From positions 5,023,378-5,087,377 of the forward strand of contig NC_087381.1 in assembly GCF_963675165.1 (NCBI RefSeq): a stretch of DNA of 64,000 bases, written 5' to 3'. Below, one piece after another: positions 44,743 through 55,960 of this stretch. Each line of letters opens with the position of its first letter. Position 1 is the stretch's first letter. Below the pieces are notes generated by a model. That model made no database searches, was not told the DNA's origin, and was given only the letters and a program-made list of their open reading frames with translations. Source of the DNA: Halichondria panicea. Taxonomy: Eukaryota > Porifera > Demospongiae > Suberitida > Halichondriidae. The position numbers were made by a program, and so were the translations under genes.

Positions 44743-46144
44743 AGACCCATTGCAGTGGGTGTGGTTATGACGTCACGCTTTGATACTTCAATGATAGCCG
44801 CCATTTTGGGGTACCACACATCAAACAGATATTAATTTTGTGCAATTTACAGGTAAAATTAGTGATTTTTGTACTTTTATAATTATTGTGGAAATCCTAG
44901 TAGTAGGGATAAAAACAAGAACTTCTACTGACTCCCAAGTGTCATCCCAAGTCAAAGAGACAACGAATTAGAGCTGAGCAGCCTGAGACAGAGAATGGCT
45001 TGTGTATTTTCTGCAGTTTTGCTGCCACGGTTCCTGTAACTTTTTCATAGAATGTTCAATTCACGGTTCATACTTGCACACACATGTCACGAATCATAAT
45101 TATAGCTAAATATAGCTAACACACATAAACTTGAAAATAACTCTATGTCATTGCAATGTGCAAATTTCCACTAGTACAGAGCCATCTTTTCACTCCTTGT
45201 TTTCAGCCGCATTTTGAAGGATCTAGCCCAATAATGATATCTAGCTTGTTCAGGTACTTCTTCTTGCCACCTTGGTCTTGTTTTAAAGATAAATAACCTT
45301 CTACAAAGGGTATCTTTTTGGTACTAAATACTAGCCAAATCGTGTTCATTGTACGTGAAAGTCTGCTGCTGGTACCTCAAAATATTTTTTAATGAGTGAC
45401 TGAGGCTGAGATATAGATATGGCAGGGTAAAGTGAAGCTATAATTATTCAGAGTTTAGACAGAGAGGTTGGAGTCCGCAATGGTGAGGTCCACGGAAGCA
45501 GCTAGATGGCCGTTGAAGGATGACTTCGAAGATCTGGCGCCTCTCAGACACATGATGGAGGATCTGAGTAGAGAGAAAGATATTCTACATCTTAGCCAGC
45601 CAATGGTGGTGCTGTATGGTTGCTTCCATTTGTCCGAGAGCATGCTGGCCAGGCGTTTGTAGAAGGCTCCAGCTGCTGGGCCAAGGCCACCTGTGGTAGC
45701 GAAGACCAGGGGGGTAATATAGGAGTGCTCCACTTCTCTTATACGTTGCCAGTTCATAGTGCCTCTTTTCAGGTTCTCATGGTGGCGATAAGATGCGGTT
45801 AGAGAGGAGTGTCTGTTCGAGGGAGCAAATGGGTTAAAAACCCTAACGTCAAAGAACGCTCTCTCGAAAGAACTTCCCCAAAAACCATTAGCCACTACAT
45901 CAAGACGGGCACCGTTCTGTCGATTTGCGGTGGTTCTGTTGAATGTTTCGCTTGTGATGGGTTGTAGAGACGGTTCAGTGGCCACTCCATGGCAAGTTTC
46001 TTTTAAAAGCGATGCTGTGATATCTCTCAGCTCGTTGTGTCTAATTGAGGGGAATCCTCCTCTGGGTACCTCAAAATGGCTGACATTCCAATGACATCAT
46101 TATTAATTACGTCACATTATTAATTACGTCACTGCAATGGGTCT
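44743..46144. mobile_element. 1.4-kb element with inverted ends carrying a nuclease remnant
   Basis: Ends AGACCCATTGCAGTG and CACTGCAATGGGTCT, with a second shared block CCATTTTG(A/G)GGTACC ~60 bases inside. No clear target duplication. It carries the minus-strand retroelement-type remnant at 45455-46068. Confidence 0.6.
45455..46068 (-). pseudogene. C-terminal nuclease-like domain of a retroelement, fragment
   Basis: Reads GGFPSIRHNELRDITASLL, CHGVATEPSLQPITSETFN, then RLDVVANGFWGSSFERAFFD and VRVFNPFAPSNRH. A conserved tail has HSYITPLVFATTGGLGPAAG and FSLLRSSIMCLRGARSS, ending at a TAG near 45455. The CHGV...EP and LDV..FWG...FFDVRVFNP pattern matches a domain I recall next to reverse transcriptases in cnidarians and sponges, likely a PD-(D/E)XK-type endonuclease. 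There is no reverse transcriptase here, so this is a detached fragment. Confidence 0.65.
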
Positions 46145-47150
46145 TTCCAACACATGCACAAATTGATATAAATGTTACAAAATAATCATCAATAAACGCT
46201 AAATTTCTAGCTGCAGTTTTAATGTTCATAGCTGCCAGTTCTGTTACCAAGTGCCTGAACACGTACAGACCAGATGATGTCAATTTGACCTTTGCGGTCT
46301 TGACATATACCTCCAGGCTCCACTATGGTTGAACATCAGAGAGGGAAGAGCTGGTGGGAGGGACTTTATCCTGCATTGAGGACACTATACTCCCATGCAC
46401 ACTCCTTTAATACACTATTATTTGTGTGGGGGGGGGGTCAGTTTTATAATCTCAAAGATGTGTAGCTATATAACGGCTGAATTTCAGTAGCCCTTGCTAC
46501 AGAATAGTAATTTATATCAATTAAATAATTAAACTACTTGCATGTGGGAGGTCATCAAAAACATGCACCATTCCCAACTGCAGAGTCTACTATACACACA
46601 CACATGTAATATATACCATACTCACAAACGATTTATCAGAGCAGTTTAGTCACTGGTTTTAATAATTAAATATAGACACGATCTTGGTACAAGATGAGGC
46701 CGACGCGTGATATCATGTGATTGGCACAATGGAAGTGCAGAGTGGAATTTTAGAATGGAAGTGCATTCCAGAGTGGAATTTCAGAGTGGAAGTGCATCAG
46801 TTCAAGAGTGGGATCTTAGAGTGGAACTGAATGGCCCCTACGGGCTTCCGTACCATTCCATGGAATGTTTATATCATAATTAAATTCATGACCCGCTATG
46901 GTTGTTATAATTACCAGTATACCAGTATACCAGTCCATGAAAATCCTGGTATACCAATTGCCACATTGGAACTTGACCAGGCGTTCTGTCTGTAACAAAC
47001 AGCCTGTTCTCGACACTATAGGCCATTTTAACAAAAAGAATAAAATTATTCCTTGCGTTAACTAGATAGGCATGCCCGTCCCCAAAAATAGGGGGACGGG
47101 TTACAGCCCTATCTACCATTCGTTCTCTCCTCTACTATCTATGGTTCTAC
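46145..47150. other. Intergenic repeats
   Basis: No gene supported. Contains a G run near 46428-46437 and a degenerate tandem repeat at 46720-46830. Confidence 0.5.
46720..46830. repeat. Degenerate tandem repeat of AGAGTGGAA-type units
   Basis: Repeated CAGAGTGGAATTT(T/C)AGA and ATGGAAGTGCA / GTGGAAGTGCAT units of 20-28 bases, about five copies. Confidence 0.75.
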
Positions 47151-47208
47151 TAGCCTCGATTCAAGGCCGATTAAAATACGTATTTTAATCGGCCTTGAAT
47201 CGAGGCTA
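47151..47208. repeat. Perfect 58-base palindrome
   Basis: TAGCCTCGATTCAAGGCCGA continues TTAAAATAC, followed directly by its inverse complement with no loop and no mismatch. Its ends are the recurrent AGCCTCGAT(C/T)C(A/C)AGGCCG motif. Direct repeats of ATGGTTCTAC flank it. Confidence 0.95.
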
Positions 47209-48445
47209 TGGTTCTACTATCCATGGTTCTACTATCCGTACTAACTATGAATATCATTAATATTAGCCGCGGGCCTCTAACCACAAAGCTCAGCTTGCTG
47301 CATAGAAGGGAGGAGCTGGGAAGCCAATAAATGCATTACGTAAGGGCTATACAATCTGATTGAGCTCAATGCAATGTATTGGACCAACAGAACTAAAGTT
47401 TATGGCCGTTCAAAGATATAGAAATCTCTCCCACTGCATGGTTTTTGACCACCACTGCATGGTCTCTATGCCACCACTCTAGGTAATGTATAATGTAACT
47501 GACATGCCACAGTTATCTCATACTCACTGTTATTTCCATACAGCTATATAAGAAGATGAAAGTGGTAGAGTTGTCAGCGGAGTCCAGTCATGATGAATCA
47601 TCCACTGAGAGTGAAAGTGAAGAGAGCTTTATAGCGATGAGAGGAGCAAGAGCTATAACCAACACACTGATTGCTTTTATTGCAATAGTGTTTAACCCCC
47701 CCCCCCCTCCACACAGCCAAACTTATACACCCACAACACACACATGTACACACCACACCCACACCAGGGAGTGTGGAGCAAAGAGTGGTGGTGTATGGTG
47801 AAGTGCCACGAGCTAGTATGAGAGTGTCAGCTGGCAAGAACAAGAACATAATAAAATAATAGTCATAAACTCTGTACTAGTGGAACTATATACCCAATTA
47901 ATGGAAATTATAATTGTCTCTTCAGTTTGTTTTTGTGTTATGATTATATATACTATAATTGTTATATTTACAGGGAATAATCGGTATGAGAATAGAGTGC
48001 TGCGACTTTTATCGACGAGGTGTGTCCTCATTTATTTGAAGCAGGGTTGATAAAATTCATTCATAAAAAGCACATACCAAAATTGTAACTATATATAATA
48101 ATAATTATAGCTAATAATATAAAATGCAAAAATGTCATTTGTGTACAGGAGTCCTATATGTCTTACACATTGCTCTATAGTTTTAGTCAGTCATGCAGTC
48201 AACCTCGTGTTCAGCACTCATGATCATAAATCACTGGGCCTGCATGTAAAGAAAGTACTATAGTCACTCAAGCAGTACTGTAACATGAATTTGTCCGATA
48301 TAATTATATAATGCATGGAGCTGCATGGGCATGGAGTTGGAAATTAACGAGCTAGCACGCTGTATAACATGTATAAATAATTATAATCATATAATTATAT
48401 ATGCAAGCTTGCATGTAACATTAGCTAAATATAGTTATTATACAG
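47209..48445. other. Intergenic, low complexity
   Basis: Contains a C run at 47697-47707 next to CA-rich sequence and AT-rich DNA. A short acidic frame at 47556 (SSHDESSTESESEES) has no supporting context. Confidence 0.45.
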
Positions 48446-49054
48446 TCACTGTATATATATGATTACTTTACGTACCTTTATTTCATTCAAGTACTGAACA
48501 ATCTTGGTAGCAATTTCTGCCTTCCTCAGATCCAATAAGATCCTAATCAGTGCTCGGAAGGTTGCTTCGCTGGGTTCGTGACCCCTCCAAATTGACAAAC
48601 AGTTGATTACTGCCACTTGATTGCTTCTACTTAAATAAGTCTCTCGCCTCACGTCAGCTTGTTCATTGTCAGTCAACTTCAGTGGGTTGAGGTACAGCTC
48701 CACATCATCAAAGTGCATAGCTACTGGAGCAAAGTCGTCTTGTTTAATCTCTCGATCCAATTGCTCGTCAGTGACTCTATGCTTGACCATCAACTCATGG
48801 AGGCTGGTAGTCCCTGGATCCTATACACATAACATGTTGAGAAAATAATAATGTCTCTGAACTCACAGTAAAAGTTTCCGACTTATATACTGCGTACACA
48901 AAAAAGCAAGTCTGAAGCACTAGCTCACATCAAGGTGGGGAAGAATTACCCTAATTTTTGTACACAATATACAACGCACATATTGCTCATCACGACTTGC
49001 ACTGCTTCTAAATACAGAGAGATCAATATCATCATGAGCCACACCAGCTAGGTC
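48446..49054 (-). CDS. Copy B ROC-COR-Death gene: linker and Death-domain exons
   Basis: The linker exon 49054-48980 (DLAGVAHDDIDLSVFRSS) has a CAG acceptor and GTGCGT donor. The Death exon 48820-48476 encodes ELMVKHRVTDEQLDREIKQD, FDDVELYLNPLKLTDNEQAD and VINCLSIWRGHEPSEATFRA, the six-helix Death fold with a central Trp. A GTACGT donor at 48475 could lead on; if it is not used, translation stops at 48446. Phase 0 joins throughout match copy A. The domain would recruit other Death-domain proteins. Confidence 0.85.
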
Positions 49055-49117
49055 CTGTATGTGCATACAAAGAATTGGTGAAAGTAATTATACATAAGCT
49101 AGTTGAATTCCACTCAC

Positions 49118-51395
49118 CAGAGGGTTTCTCCCAGTGAAGACGCTGTACTTGTTGAGAGTGTCCCTCAGACAGCTGTAAGTTCCCTCAGTCTCACTCCTCC
49201 ACCTCTCAAGGGCCTGGACCACCTCCTGTCTGGGACTAACCGACTGAATGTTGACAACTAAAGCTTGAAATTGGCTTAGGATTCTTCTGTACATGCGACT
49301 GTTTCGAGCTACTTGATCAGGAGTTTCATTGTCTGAATTGGCAACTAGTTCGGCAAAATGGGAAATAAAAGCTCTGGAGATTTTCTCATTTTTTTTAACA
49401 TTCTTGTTACTGTGGATACACTGTATGGTGGCTTGATCCAGGCCAGCATACGGCTCAAACTGAAAGAGGTGCTCGAAGGTGAGGCCAACTTGTTGTGTCG
49501 ACTTGATAGTGCTTTTGTTGGAGGAGACAGCTGCTGCAATATCTTTGATGTCGACTAATGGGAGGTCAGAGGAATTTTTCAGAGGATGCTTGACAACTTC
49601 ATTTGGATCAATTATCGATTCAATCACATTCACATTTCGCCCAAAACTTTCAACAGTTTCACGGATTGTGCTCACAATTCTGGAGCGATGAATCAGACCT
49701 TCAGGTCGAACTGTGTCAGAGCGCATTTTGATAACAAGAGATCGACCATTTTCAGCAAGCTCGAGGTGTGCGGTGATCCCATCATCGTTGCACCAGCAAA
49801 TTCCACTCTTCCACACAGAGCAGAATCTCTGCAGGGAAGGAATATTGAGCAATATTTTTCTAGCAGGGGCAAGTCGGAACGTGAACACTATCCTCAGAAT
49901 GAGGACTTGAAGGCAACGAGGATCATAAAACTCTGTGTCTTGAGATGTTTCAAATATCCAACCAAAGTGGTACTTGATACTTTGAGCGTGTTTCCAAACT
50001 TGATCTGGAGTCTCGATTCGAATGAGCCCTGGAAAGAAGAGGTATCGAGTGTCAGACTCAGAAACAGAAGCATCTCTGTCAGTGGAAGAAGCAATCTCTT
50101 TCGAAATGAAATCCAAGACTTTCTTGTCTATGATTTCAAAACACAGCTCTAAATGGGACATGAAGGCAATCAACATCTCTATGTCGAAGCCATTAAATGC
50201 TTTGCTAAATTTCGACAAAGGCACCACACCAGTGCTTGAAGCTAGCTTGCAGTGTTGGCGGAAACTTTCAGGAGCAAACACGGTCCCAGTGACTGTGGAA
50301 AGAAGTGTTGCTTGGTCAATCACTAAGAAAGACTTCTCTGGAGAGCTGTCATTACGGAGAAACAAGAGGAGACCTCTTTTATGCAGTTGGTCACAAATCT
50401 CTACAAGGTGAGAGATGGTGCTGGGTATAAAAGAAAGAATATCTTGGGTGCGTTTTGACAGATCCTCGTTAAGGTCGCTCTTAATTTTTTCGTGTACTTT
50501 TCCCAACAACAAAGCGAGGTCGTCTTTGAAGCTTTCGACAAGGTAAATATAAAAGGTATGAGCATTCAGGCTGATAGTTTCTGGAGAGCGGAGAATAGCG
50601 GAGCTTTTCTGGATCTGTCTTTTCGCTTTTTTCATATCAACTGAATCAGCAAAGCGGCAATCCATTGGAATGAACTCTGTGAACTCAAACTTAGGGAATT
50701 GCTTGATAATGGGGGCAAAAATGCTCTCTTTGGCTCGTGGATCTTCTCCCATTTCCTTCACCTGGTCGGCATGGCTACCAACTACTATCACGTGTGCTTT
50801 GTCTTTCAGATTGGTGCACTGATTTTGGACGAGGGTCAACCAATGAATCATGGAATCAATAATTGCCTGCTCACTTTCTACAAGCTTGGCACATAGAATA
50901 ATGATGGGTGGTGAGGTTTGAACAGCATTCTCAAGAATGGCACAGTGGCTCGTGTAAAACTCTTTCTGACCAGCAAAATCAAAATAAATGATTCTCCCAA
51001 ACTCTTTTGTGTATACTTCGTACGGTATAATCCCCACTGTCCTTGTATCGACGCCATCTACAGGTCTTGCCTTCTGTAGTAGTTTAGACCAAAACCCTTT
51101 TGGGGTCAGAATGGACTTCAACAGAGTGCTCTTCCCCACGCCACCGTCACCAGTGAGGAGCACAAACAAAGGAAGGTGTGGGGGTCGCTCGGAGGAGAGC
51201 TTTCCAATGAGCTTGCTGTGTTCCTTGTAGACATTGGCGACCTTGGCTCCATGTTTCAAGAGGAGCTTTATGATATTAGGGTCGTTGGACAAATCGAGAG
51301 GTGTCTTGCCTTCTTTGTCAATCACATTCGGATCACTGTGGCATTCTGCCAGTAGAAACTCCACTCTTGAAGCAGGCCCGTACTTCACTGCTAGT
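49118..51395 (-). CDS. Copy B ankyrin-ROC-COR main exon (intact)
   Basis: One open exon of 2278 bases, acceptor TTCTAG at 51396, donor GTGAGT at 49117. From an internal Met at 51388, residues 1-50 are the last ankyrin units (KEGKTPLDLSNDPNIIKLLL). ROC GTPase follows: G1 GDGGVGKS (80-87), a Thr-Val switch-I region (~117), G3 DFAGQKEFY (137-145) and G4-like SHAD (205-208, in place of NKxD). COR spans ~230-520 (LVEICDQLHKRGLLLFLRND, TRYLFFPGLI). A C-terminal region has WKSGICWCNDDG (~550). The family forms dimeric GTPase switches. Ankyrin exons lie upstream at 53.8-61.8 kb. In contrast to copy A there is no lesion. Confidence 0.92.
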
Positions 51396-51999
51396 AAGAG
51401 GAAACCTAGAATAGTACAGAAGTTAATTACTCAGGCTAACCCAACTTCGATTCATACTGTAATACCGTATAGCTGGTTATTTCGAGGTTTTTGAGGAACA
51501 CGAAAATTTAGTGCCTTGAAAATTGGTTTACATCCGGTATTGAAACCTCTCTACTGTGGGGTGTGGTCATATGTCATATGAACCGCTATCCTCGAAATGT
51601 ATATAGTGCCTCCAAAATAACCCGCTATATGGTAGATACATCATTATGACACTATAGAACCAATTTTGTAAGGTATTAATTTGATCAACATGACCTCCAT
51701 TCATATACATACATGCATAACAAAACGATGTGAAGAGTATGGAAAAAAACGTAAACAAGATATGGGTTGGCGGTACTTGGTGCATGAAAGCAGATTGAGT
51801 TGGCAATGAGCTCCAAAGCAAAATTAATATGAAGGAGTCAATTGTGCACACACTGGAACTAAACAGGAGTCAATTGCCTCTAGCCTCGTTTACACCATGC
51901 AGGCCTTTAATCTGGGTTGGAATCCGCGGTTTAAACCTAATCCGGATTCCAAAACACAATCAACAATCGATGCAAATCAAGATTACAATTTTACCAAAG
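51396..51999. other. Intron sequence of copy B
   Basis: No further exon seen. Contains AGGAGTCAATTG direct repeats at 51834 and 51869 that recur near later ankyrin exons (54210, 58350, 59757, 61873), plus a solo TAGCCTCGTT motif at 51889. Confidence 0.5.
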
Positions 52000-53520
52000 A
52001 ATACGGTTGGTACTGGATGTAAGAACCACGAAATAAGCTGTGTCAGCATATTATTATTCTATAGTATCTATAGTGTCCAATATGGTGTCTTGTGTAGTGA
52101 CCAATAGTGTCCAATAGTGTCGTTTAATATCTAGAATGATGTCAACAGTTGTTCAGTGGTGTCTATATGGTGTCCTATAGTGTCTATGGTGTCCTACAGT
52201 TTATCAGTGGCGTTCAGTAGTGCCCGTGGTGTCTATGGTGTCCAACAGTTTCTCAGTGGTGTTCTGTAGTGCCCGTGGTGTCTATGGTGTCCTACAGTTT
52301 CTCAGTGGCGTTTTGTAGTGCCCGTGGTGTCACAGGCACTACTGAACACCACTGAGAACCTGTCGGACACCATAAACACCACAGGCACTACAAAACACCA
52401 CTGAGAAACTGTTGGACACCATAGACACCACGGGCACTACCGATCACCACTGATAAACTGTATAGGACACCACAGACACCACGGGCACTACTGAACACCA
52501 ATGAGAAACTGTAGGACACTATAGGACACCACGGGAACTACAGGACACCACTGAGAAACTGTTGGGCACTATGGGACACCACAGACACCACGGGCACTAC
52601 AGAACACCACTGAGAAACTGTAGGACACCATAGACACCACGGGCACTACTGTACACCAATGAGAAACTGTAGGACACCATAGACACTATAGGACACCACG
52701 GGAACTACAGGACACCACTGAGAAACTGTTGGGCACCATATGTAGACACTATGGGACACCATAGACACCACAGACACCACAGGACACCACTGAGAAACTG
52801 TTGGACACAATAGACACCACGGGCACTACAGAACACCACTGTAGGACACTATATAAACACTATAGGACACCATAGATACCACGGGCACTACTGAACACCA
52901 ATGAGAAAACCGTAGACACCACCGGCACTACAGGACACCACTGAGAAACTGTAGGACATGATGGGGCATCATAGACACTATAGGACACCATAGACATGTA
53001 TACCACAGGCACTACAAAACACCACTGAGAAACTGTTGGACACCATAGACACTATGGGACACCACAGACACCACGGGCACTACTGAACACCACTGAGAAA
53101 CTGTTGGACACCATAGACACTATGGGACACCACAGACACCACGGGCACTACTGAACACCACTGAGAAACTGTAGGACACCATAGACACCACAGGCACTAC
53201 AGGACACCACTGAGAAACTGTAGGACATTATGGGGCACCATAGACACTATAGGACACCATAGACACCACAGGCACTACAAAACACCACTGAGAACTGTAG
53301 GACACCATAGACACTATAGGACACCACGGGCACTACTGAACGCCACTGAGAAACTGTAGAACACCGTAGATACTATAGTACACCATGGGGCACTACTAAA
53401 TAGCGTTGATAGACACTATTGGACACTATTGGACACTATAGATACTATAGAATAATGCTATATAGGTTAAAACGCTGACACAGCTTATTTCGTGGTTCTT
53501 ACATCCAGTACTAACCAAGA
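52000..53520. mobile_element. Fold-back element with inverted minisatellite
   Basis: Inverted ends of ~48 bases (GTACTGGATGTAAGAACCAC, GAAATAAGCTGTGTCAGC) at ~52004-52051 and ~53473-53520. Between them a minisatellite is in one orientation at 52070-52330 and the other at 52331-53450. Units combine GACACCATAGACAC, CACGGGCACTACTGAACACC and ACTGAGAAACTGTAGGACAC, with about 5 copies on the left and over 15 on the right. It sits in an intron of copy B. Confidence 0.88.
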
Positions 53521-53747
53521 ATACAATTGACCAATTCAGCTAGTGCTGAAAGCTACAACGATTTGCCGATAATAATTATATTCACAAAATTAATGTCATC
53601 ACTAAAATAACTCGATCAAGTGTCTTGGCTGAGATCCAGAAGAGGGGCCCTTTCTCCTCAATCCAGCTCAACCCTCTACTATTAGCACTTTCATGATCAT
53701 TATCATGATAATTATATGCACATTAATTTTTTAATTCCGATTAATTA

Positions 53748-53840
53748 GATTTTATTCCGCTGCGTTTGGCGTTTAATTTTGGGGTTCTGTAAATTTTACA
53801 GAACCCCAAAATTAAACGCCAAACGCAGCGGAATAAAATC
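53748..53840. repeat. Perfect 93-base palindrome (46-base arms)
   Basis: Arms GATTTTATTCCGCTGCGTTT, GGCGTTTAATTTTGGGGTTC, TGTAAA and the exact inverse, separated by one T. It ends 27 bases from an ankyrin exon donor. No mismatch found by eye. Confidence 0.95.
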
Positions 53841-53867
53841 AACTGGTTAGAAAGTTAAGGAATTTAC

Positions 53868-54122
53868 TTTTTGTATCACAGTGATGGATGATAGCGAGAT
53901 ACTTGACTACTTCCCAGTGTCTACCTCTGAAGGCCAGAAAGAGTGGGGTGTCACCAGCCTTGTTGACTGGCTCTGTGAAGACCGCCATCAACAACATAAC
54001 AGTCACTGATAAACACTTACTATTTGGATCAACATCCTTGTTCATGAGAGCCTTGACCATCTCCAGGTCACCACGGGAAAACTCAAGGGAGAGTGGAGTG
54101 TCTCCAGCCTCATTCACTGCAA
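53868..54122 (-). CDS. Ankyrin exon pair 1 of copy B
   Basis: Exons 54122-54021 (102 bases, VNEAGDTPLSLEFSRGDLEM, donor GTAAGT) and 53972-53868 (105 bases, VNKAGDTPLFLAFRGRHWEV, donor GTAAAT). One repeat each, phase 1 at both ends, joined by a 48-base intron. Confidence 0.88.
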
Positions 54123-54603
54123 CTGTGTGAATACAAGCAAATTATGGAAAGCACGATGATGTTTGGCAATGGTTCGAATGAGGTTCATGCAGTAATATAC
54201 TACTCTGGAGTCAATTGCCTCTGTATAGCTCTAGAGATAGAACTTGTGCTTAATAATTGTATACATGCATTTTGTGTATATGTAATCTCCTGTCTGAACT
54301 GTACCAAGTGCTAGATCAAAATGGATATACATACATGTATATGCACTCCTGATGTATGTAAGAGGCTTTTTCTCAACTGATTTGACTGATACACGTAGAT
54401 TATAGCTACATGCGGGTAATTTTCGTGGGATAAATATCCGTTATTTTCGTGGGCAAGCTAATCTCCATGAAATTTTAACGTATAGGCGTGGCTTACCGGA
54501 ACCACTACAGTTGTGGTAAACCACTTGACAATATTTATGTCACATTGATACCGCACCCACCAGAAATGACGCAAAAGGGCGTAACCCTCGATTTTCGCGC
54601 GGG
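54123..54603. other. Intron of copy B
   Basis: Includes a GTAATTTTCGTGGG-type segment at 54415-54490 that recurs inverted or partial near 60720-60810. No gene seen. Confidence 0.45.
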
Positions 54604-55292
54604 ATGTTCCTTGTCTCTCTTGCTCAGCACCTACCTACTACTTTCCTAGATCCACCACTGCAATTCTCACCTCAACTTTGCTACAAAAGAAAAGACCTAG
54701 GCTTGTGCATAGCCAGCAACCTTTCCCGGTCACTGCATTATGACCTCATATCGTCTAAGGCCTACCGAGCTCTTAACCTCATCCGACGCATTTCAAACCA
54801 ATCAGAAACCAGTACAAAGAAGTCAATATACATAAGGCTAGTTCAATCCCAAGTCACCTACTGCTCCCAAGTCTGGAGACCAAATTTGATCAAGGACATT
54901 CTAAAACTGGAGAGAATCCAGAGGAGAGCGACCAACTCAACGATTATTCAAGTTCGTAAAGATCGAGGCTGTCCAAATTGAACCTACTACCACTAATGTA
55001 TATATACTGGTTTGAAATTCAAGATAATGTTTCTAGTTGAAGGAACCATAAGACAACTTTAACGTAAAAGACCATGTCAAATTTGTTGCTGGTCGCACCC
55101 GCTTCATGCAGTTGCAACAACAAACTCATTGTCAAAGCCAAACACTACAGCGCAAGTAGACACTTCTACCTCAATCGTATTGCAAGATTATGGAACTCGA
55201 TGCCTACCACGAATACCTGCAACTCCACTAACTCTAATCAAAAATACTCTCTATTACTACTTCTGCATGAGAGTACTTTGAACACAAAACTT
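54604..55292 (+). pseudogene. C-terminal fragment of a LINE reverse transcriptase
   Basis: Reads KDLGLCIASNLSRSLHYDLI, SSKAYRALNLIRRIS, then YIRLVQSQVTYCSQVWRPNL and LERIQRRAT, the thumb-region signature of CR1/L2/RTE-like LINEs. After a break, NLLLVAPASCS and HFYLNRIARLWNSMPTTNT match the usual C-terminus, ending TAA near 55292. Frameshifts lie at ~54975-55075. 5'-truncated, sense opposite to the host gene. Confidence 0.85.
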
Positions 55293-55689
55293 TAACTCTG
55301 ACAACCTACATGTACTTACCACTTAATGTGCCCATCATGCATATGCAAGATGTTCATATCTCCACATGTAAATGTATATTCAGATGTGTTGTACCTTGCG
55401 GCACAGTCACAATTCTGATTCATGAGTCTATTCATGCATGTGGCACACGTGGCAGTCAGTGAATTAATCTCCATTGAGTGTTTAATATCTAAGATAACCC
55501 CCTGTTGTTTCTTACTGCGTTCTTACTAACTTGGCCTATAGCATGGAGACGATGTTATTTGTTCAAAAAGAGAAATATTGCTTGTTAAATCAAGAATTTG
55601 TTATGGCATTGAGAAGAGTCTGACTGCAACGTTTGCCACGAAGTCATGCACATGCGTGAATAGACTCATGAATCAGCCGCCCTCCTTGT

Positions 55690-55960
55690 GGAAGGGCTTG
55701 ATTATGATTTACGATGGTGTATAATGGTTATGACGACGTGATTTATGATGGTATAATAATGACATCTTAATTACTATATAGATTTAAGATGGTATGACGA
55801 CGTGATTTACGATGGTGTAATGATTATGACGACGTGATTTATGATGGTATAATTATGACATCGTAATTACTATATCACGACGTGATTTAAGATGGTATGA
55901 CACAACGTGATTTTATGACATTGTCCACGATGGTATATCCTATCCTAAATTACTATATCA
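55690..55960. repeat. Degenerate tandem repeat, GACGTGATTTA-type
   Basis: Repeated ATGACGACGTGATTTA(C/T)G, ATGGTATAAT and ATGACATCGTAATTACTAT blocks with a ~90-100-base higher-order period. Confidence 0.8.

Noticed and set aside
47556-47801. 81-residue frame with an acidic Ser/Glu-rich start
   Set aside because: It runs into a C run and CA-rich DNA; no splice context or homology recognised. At best a fragment of an exon.
49358-50411. Several plus-strand frames of 65-188 codons
   Set aside because: All lie antisense to the copy B ROC-COR exon, whose codons and domain motifs explain the openness.
54093-54314. Plus-strand frame over the ankyrin exon boundary
   Set aside because: It is the shadow of minus-strand ankyrin exons and their intron.
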